Below, piece after piece: positions 60,908 to 64,000 of a stretch of 64,000 nucleotides of DNA. Under the pieces are notes generated by a model, which worked only from the letters and a program-made list of their open reading frames with translations, was not told where the DNA came from and ran no database searches. This DNA comes from Pyrocephalus nanus (taxonomy: Eukaryota > Chordata > Aves > Passeriformes > Tyrannidae): positions 69,460,629 to 69,524,628 of the forward strand of contig CM076262.1 in assembly GCA_038380795.1 (NCBI GenBank). The letters run 5' to 3'. Positions within the stretch are counted from its first letter, which is position 1, and each line of letters starts with the position of its first letter. The translations under genes and the position numbers were made by a program.

Positions 60908-60995
60908 GGATATATTCAAAATTTTCCAACACTCAAAGCCCTGCATCAGGAGAGCAAACACACACGGATCGTTCATCAAAGACTCCAGGCTGCAG
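60908..60995 (+). other. Exon-like segment, 88 bp
   Basis: An excellent acceptor (CTCATTTTGCAG) and donor (GCAG|GTAAAA) bracket 88 bp open in all three plus-strand frames, so the frame cannot be chosen. One frame begins GYIQ, like the second half of an EF-loop. It may be a downstream EFCAB6 exon or an unrelated transcript. Confidence 0.3.
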
Positions 60996-63900
60996 GTAAA
61001 AATGGTTGAGCTCACTTTACAAGGACTATATATCTCACTGCATCGTTCAAATATTGGGGTTTTGCCCTCTTAGAAGACATCTGAAGAGTAAGCTTGTGAT
61101 CCTCTATATAATCAGTGCAGCTCATTATTCAGGGACTGGATTTGAACAATCGGAGGATCAGGAACTCTGACAGATCTGATGGCTGTGACCACTGCAGCTT
61201 CCATGGAACCTGAGTTATTGGTACTGGCACCCAGGTTACAAAGGGCAGGGAACAATGACACAGCAGACACCAACAAACTTTCCCTTGTAGTGGGATGACC
61301 TTGTCTTAAAAATATTTTTCTTGTATTTGCAGGATAACCTGCACATGGAATTAGACCCAGGACACACTTGAAACAGATAATGCTTTGCTCTGATGTCTTT
61401 GGAAACACATTCACTGCTTTTCTTCCCTCATTTTCTGGCTGGTATTCCCTAGAACAGAATGCCCATGCAAAGCCCGCATTTCTGTCAGCAGCTCTCAAGA
61501 GAAGAGTATGCTCTGTCTTGTCCCAGATTCTCCTCAGACTTCCTTCTTTCCTCTTAAATGATGAGACCTTTCTGTGTTTCTTTGTCTTTGCATCCACAAA
61601 TCAGCACTGGCAGCTTATTCCTGTGGCTCAAAAGGCCTGTTGTGCCTGATATGTTGTCTCCCAGCCTTGCCACACGTTCTCTCTTCCTGCTCCATCTCCC
61701 TCCATGCTCAAAACTGCTCGGAGCGATAACCACACTCCTGATTCAGGCAAAGAGCTGCAGCATTCCAGGTAAGCAAGGAAAACCCAGCTCCAGCACTGAT
61801 GAAAATTGTCTTGAAACAGAAGATTTGAACTTTTCCAACCCATTTGTGTTTAACACTTGCAGATTAATTAGTCACTAATAGCTGCTAGGACCACTTTCGG
61901 TTACTTCTCAGCATGCTTTTCATCTTTTATCCATCTTCTGAGGGCCTCTCAAGCACTGGGAATCCTTGTGTCCCTCTTAGTGAGGTCTTGGGATGATAAA
62001 ACCCTCCTGGGATATTTTTACAAGGGCTAAAATCTCCTTTACCATGAGGAACACCTTCAGTGCAGGTGGCTCAGGGTGCAGCTGCAGGTCCAGCTCTGGG
62101 GGTCAGGAGCCCAAACCCAAGGAGAGAGGCCCTGAACAAAGGTTTAGGCATTCTAACAAGTTTAAAATGGGATCTCTGGATGTTCAGTTCTGGGAACTAT
62201 GTCAGAGAAGATGGTCCCTTCAGTTACTCCTGTGATGACCATCCCAGTGGTGTTCTGTGGTGTCCAAGTTAATTCTGGTACCAACACTTTCCAAGCCTTC
62301 AAGCCTGGAGTTCAAGGCTTCTGGTCCTCCTCCTGAAACTGCTAAACCTAAACTCCAGTATCCTTATGAATCTTAATGCTACCTCTTTCCTTGTTATATA
62401 GTGGCTCTCATTTGCCAAATTATGTCTACTCCTCTCTTTAGGGAGAACTTGTGGCCAGTAATGGAAAATTGATATTACATGAAGTTGGTAGAAAAGCAAA
62501 CCTGGCCTCTACTACTGCTTGAAGTGGTGATATTGGACCAATGGTCTGTAATGGGTGGAATCTTGGTATTTCCACATCTTTGCACCTTTAAGTTCTTTAA
62601 TAGGTTGGAGTGGTTAAGGTGTCCCTGCCTGTGAAAGATCCTGTTCCACAATGGCCTTCATCTTAATCCTCAGAACTCGCAGCAGGCTGATCTGTCTCTG
62701 CAATTCTTTCTAAAATTTGCTTTTGCAAGACACCAGGAAATGTCTGAGACCTTATGGCTGGCTCCTTCTCTGTAGTATTTTTTTGGGTACTGAGTGTTCC
62801 TGCAGATGCATTCCAAGCCTGGCTGCAAAGCAGAATATGAGCTGCACTTCAGTCAAGAAATCAGCCTGCTTGTTTTCTGCAAGCTGAGTTTGTCCTTCCT
62901 GTTCTTGAGGTCAAAAGATCTTTCAGAAATTCCACCAAGTTATTTTTACTGAGGTCCAATGCCACTTCCACTGAAAGGCTGTCAAAGCAGAGAGCTGGCA
63001 AGACACAAAAAGTGCAGATGACTCAGCAGTGTGGAACAGAGCTCTGCCCATAGGACACAGTACGTTAAATTCAGGATTAATCAGCGACCTCACTAATAAA
63101 TATCTCTGTCCCTAACTTCTGCTGAGCCACCATCTGGAGCTTTATCCATACCTTCAGCCAGCATCCTGGCACCCAGGACTGGTGTGTCAGAGCAGATGGG
63201 TGGGTCAGGTTTGTCAGGCTTGCACAAGGAACTGTGCAGCCCAGCCCCAGCTGTGCAGGGAGCAGAGCTGGGTGTCTCACACAGCTGGGAGATGTGCTTG
63301 TGCAGGTAGGAGGAGAACATCTCTCTCTGTGTCTGCTTCAAGGGAGCAGCTGGGCAGGAGACATTTCATGGCCAGCCAGAGAATCACACATGCTGACTGC
63401 TTGGCTAGCTGCTAACAGTGGGAAAAATGTCTCTGCCTTCCCAGCTATGGAAGAGTGAAGAGTCTCTCTCCTTTTCATGACTGTCATATTCACAAAACTT
63501 GGGATAACTCTATCTGAAAAGCCCCAGCCCTCTCCAGTTTGACTGAAATTGGTAGATGGACACCAAATTTAGGGGAAAGACTGACACAAGTGGATGAAAA
63601 AGCTGGGGGCATTATTCTTATTTCCGTAGGAAAGCAAGGTAAGTGGTGCAGATTGGAAGAGAATATAATGTAAAATATAAGCCTGCCCAAAATCAGGGTA
63701 GATCTCAAGGATCCCTGGTGACTCTTGTGTCTCTTAACAGGCTTTGAACTCCTTGTGACTCTGTAATTACTGCCTGAAAGCAGGAATAGATTTCTTAGAA
63801 ATATGTCAGTAACTCTCCAGTTCTTCTTCCCTCTTTTTGAAGCACGGTAGTGTCTTTGCATTTCTGCATAAATTTAGGAGACAGTTTTAGCTAGCTCTTT

Positions 63901-64000
63901 AAGAACTGATATGAATACACAGCAATATTCTGTAATTTGTTCTTTCCTTATTTATTATTGGTATTCACTGTTCAAGCAGCCTGCTGCTATTTGACTCTTT

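Larger units (their letters stand above)
52485..64000. other. Intron-like or intergenic DNA
   Basis: AT-rich DNA without a supported intact gene on either strand. It holds a 40-T tract (56723-56762), a CpG-dense patch (59320-59342) and short tandem motifs (about 58277-58313 and 60277-60310). A few exon-like units occur (56770-56870, 57297-57497, 58925-58987, 60908-60995) that might be further EFCAB6 exons. The GC-richer patch at 63120-63460 opens several frames but shows no domain. Confidence 0.5.

Noticed and set aside
61112..61597. 161-codon minus-strand frame
   Set aside because: No domain, no conserved-looking motif, and an open frame on the opposite strand; treated as chance.

Overview
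This window is nuclear DNA from a vertebrate, almost certainly a bird and probably a passerine. Four things point there: a CR1 LINE 3' end (about 34715-35125); a tRNA-Ile-headed SINE with a CR1-like tail (about 43075-43200), of the type described in zebra finch; a solo LTR of a family common in passerines (about 19940-20610); and split genes with GT-AG introns in AT-rich DNA. The passerine call is inference. There are no prokaryotic genes, operons, CRISPR arrays or rRNA genes.

Region 1 (1 to about 15725) is the plus-strand brain sulfotransferase gene SULT4A1. It carries exons 2 to 7, all with consensus splice sites and a continuous reading frame to the TAA at 14117-14119. A 3'UTR of about 1.6 kb follows, with three AATAAA signals. 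Exon 1 (start codon and first half of the PAPS-binding loop) lies upstream of the window. If exon 1 has the usual 57 codons, the protein is 284 residues, the same length as human SULT4A1. Conservation is extreme.

Region 2 (about 15726 to 64000) corresponds by gene order and orientation to EFCAB6 (multi-EF-hand protein, also called DJBP), which lies directly downstream of SULT4A1 on the same strand in mammals. Remnants are recognisable at 24953-25245 (first EF-hand), 34095-34269 (linker and start of the second), 44038-44186 (one intact EF-hand exon), 44471-44565, perhaps 46431-46502, and 52308-52484. Several weaker exon-like segments lie between and beyond. The first EF-hand exon has two frameshifts, one at a 13-A run, and then an in-frame TGA; the 52308 exon loses frame inside its EF-loop. 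The best single reading is that EFCAB6 is a decaying unitary pseudogene, or a very fast-evolving relic, beside an almost unchanged SULT4A1. This is the main discovery of the window. It rests on my memory of the human protein, so an alignment is needed.

The rest is intronic or intergenic DNA. Its notable items are a 186-nt tract of only A and C (7671-7856), a 113-nt hairpin (48856-48968), a perfect RFX-type X-box (4349-4362), poly-T tracts of 37 and 40 nt, and a CpG-dense island of unusual sequence (59320-59342). Most long open frames in the window are chance readings of introns and repeats.
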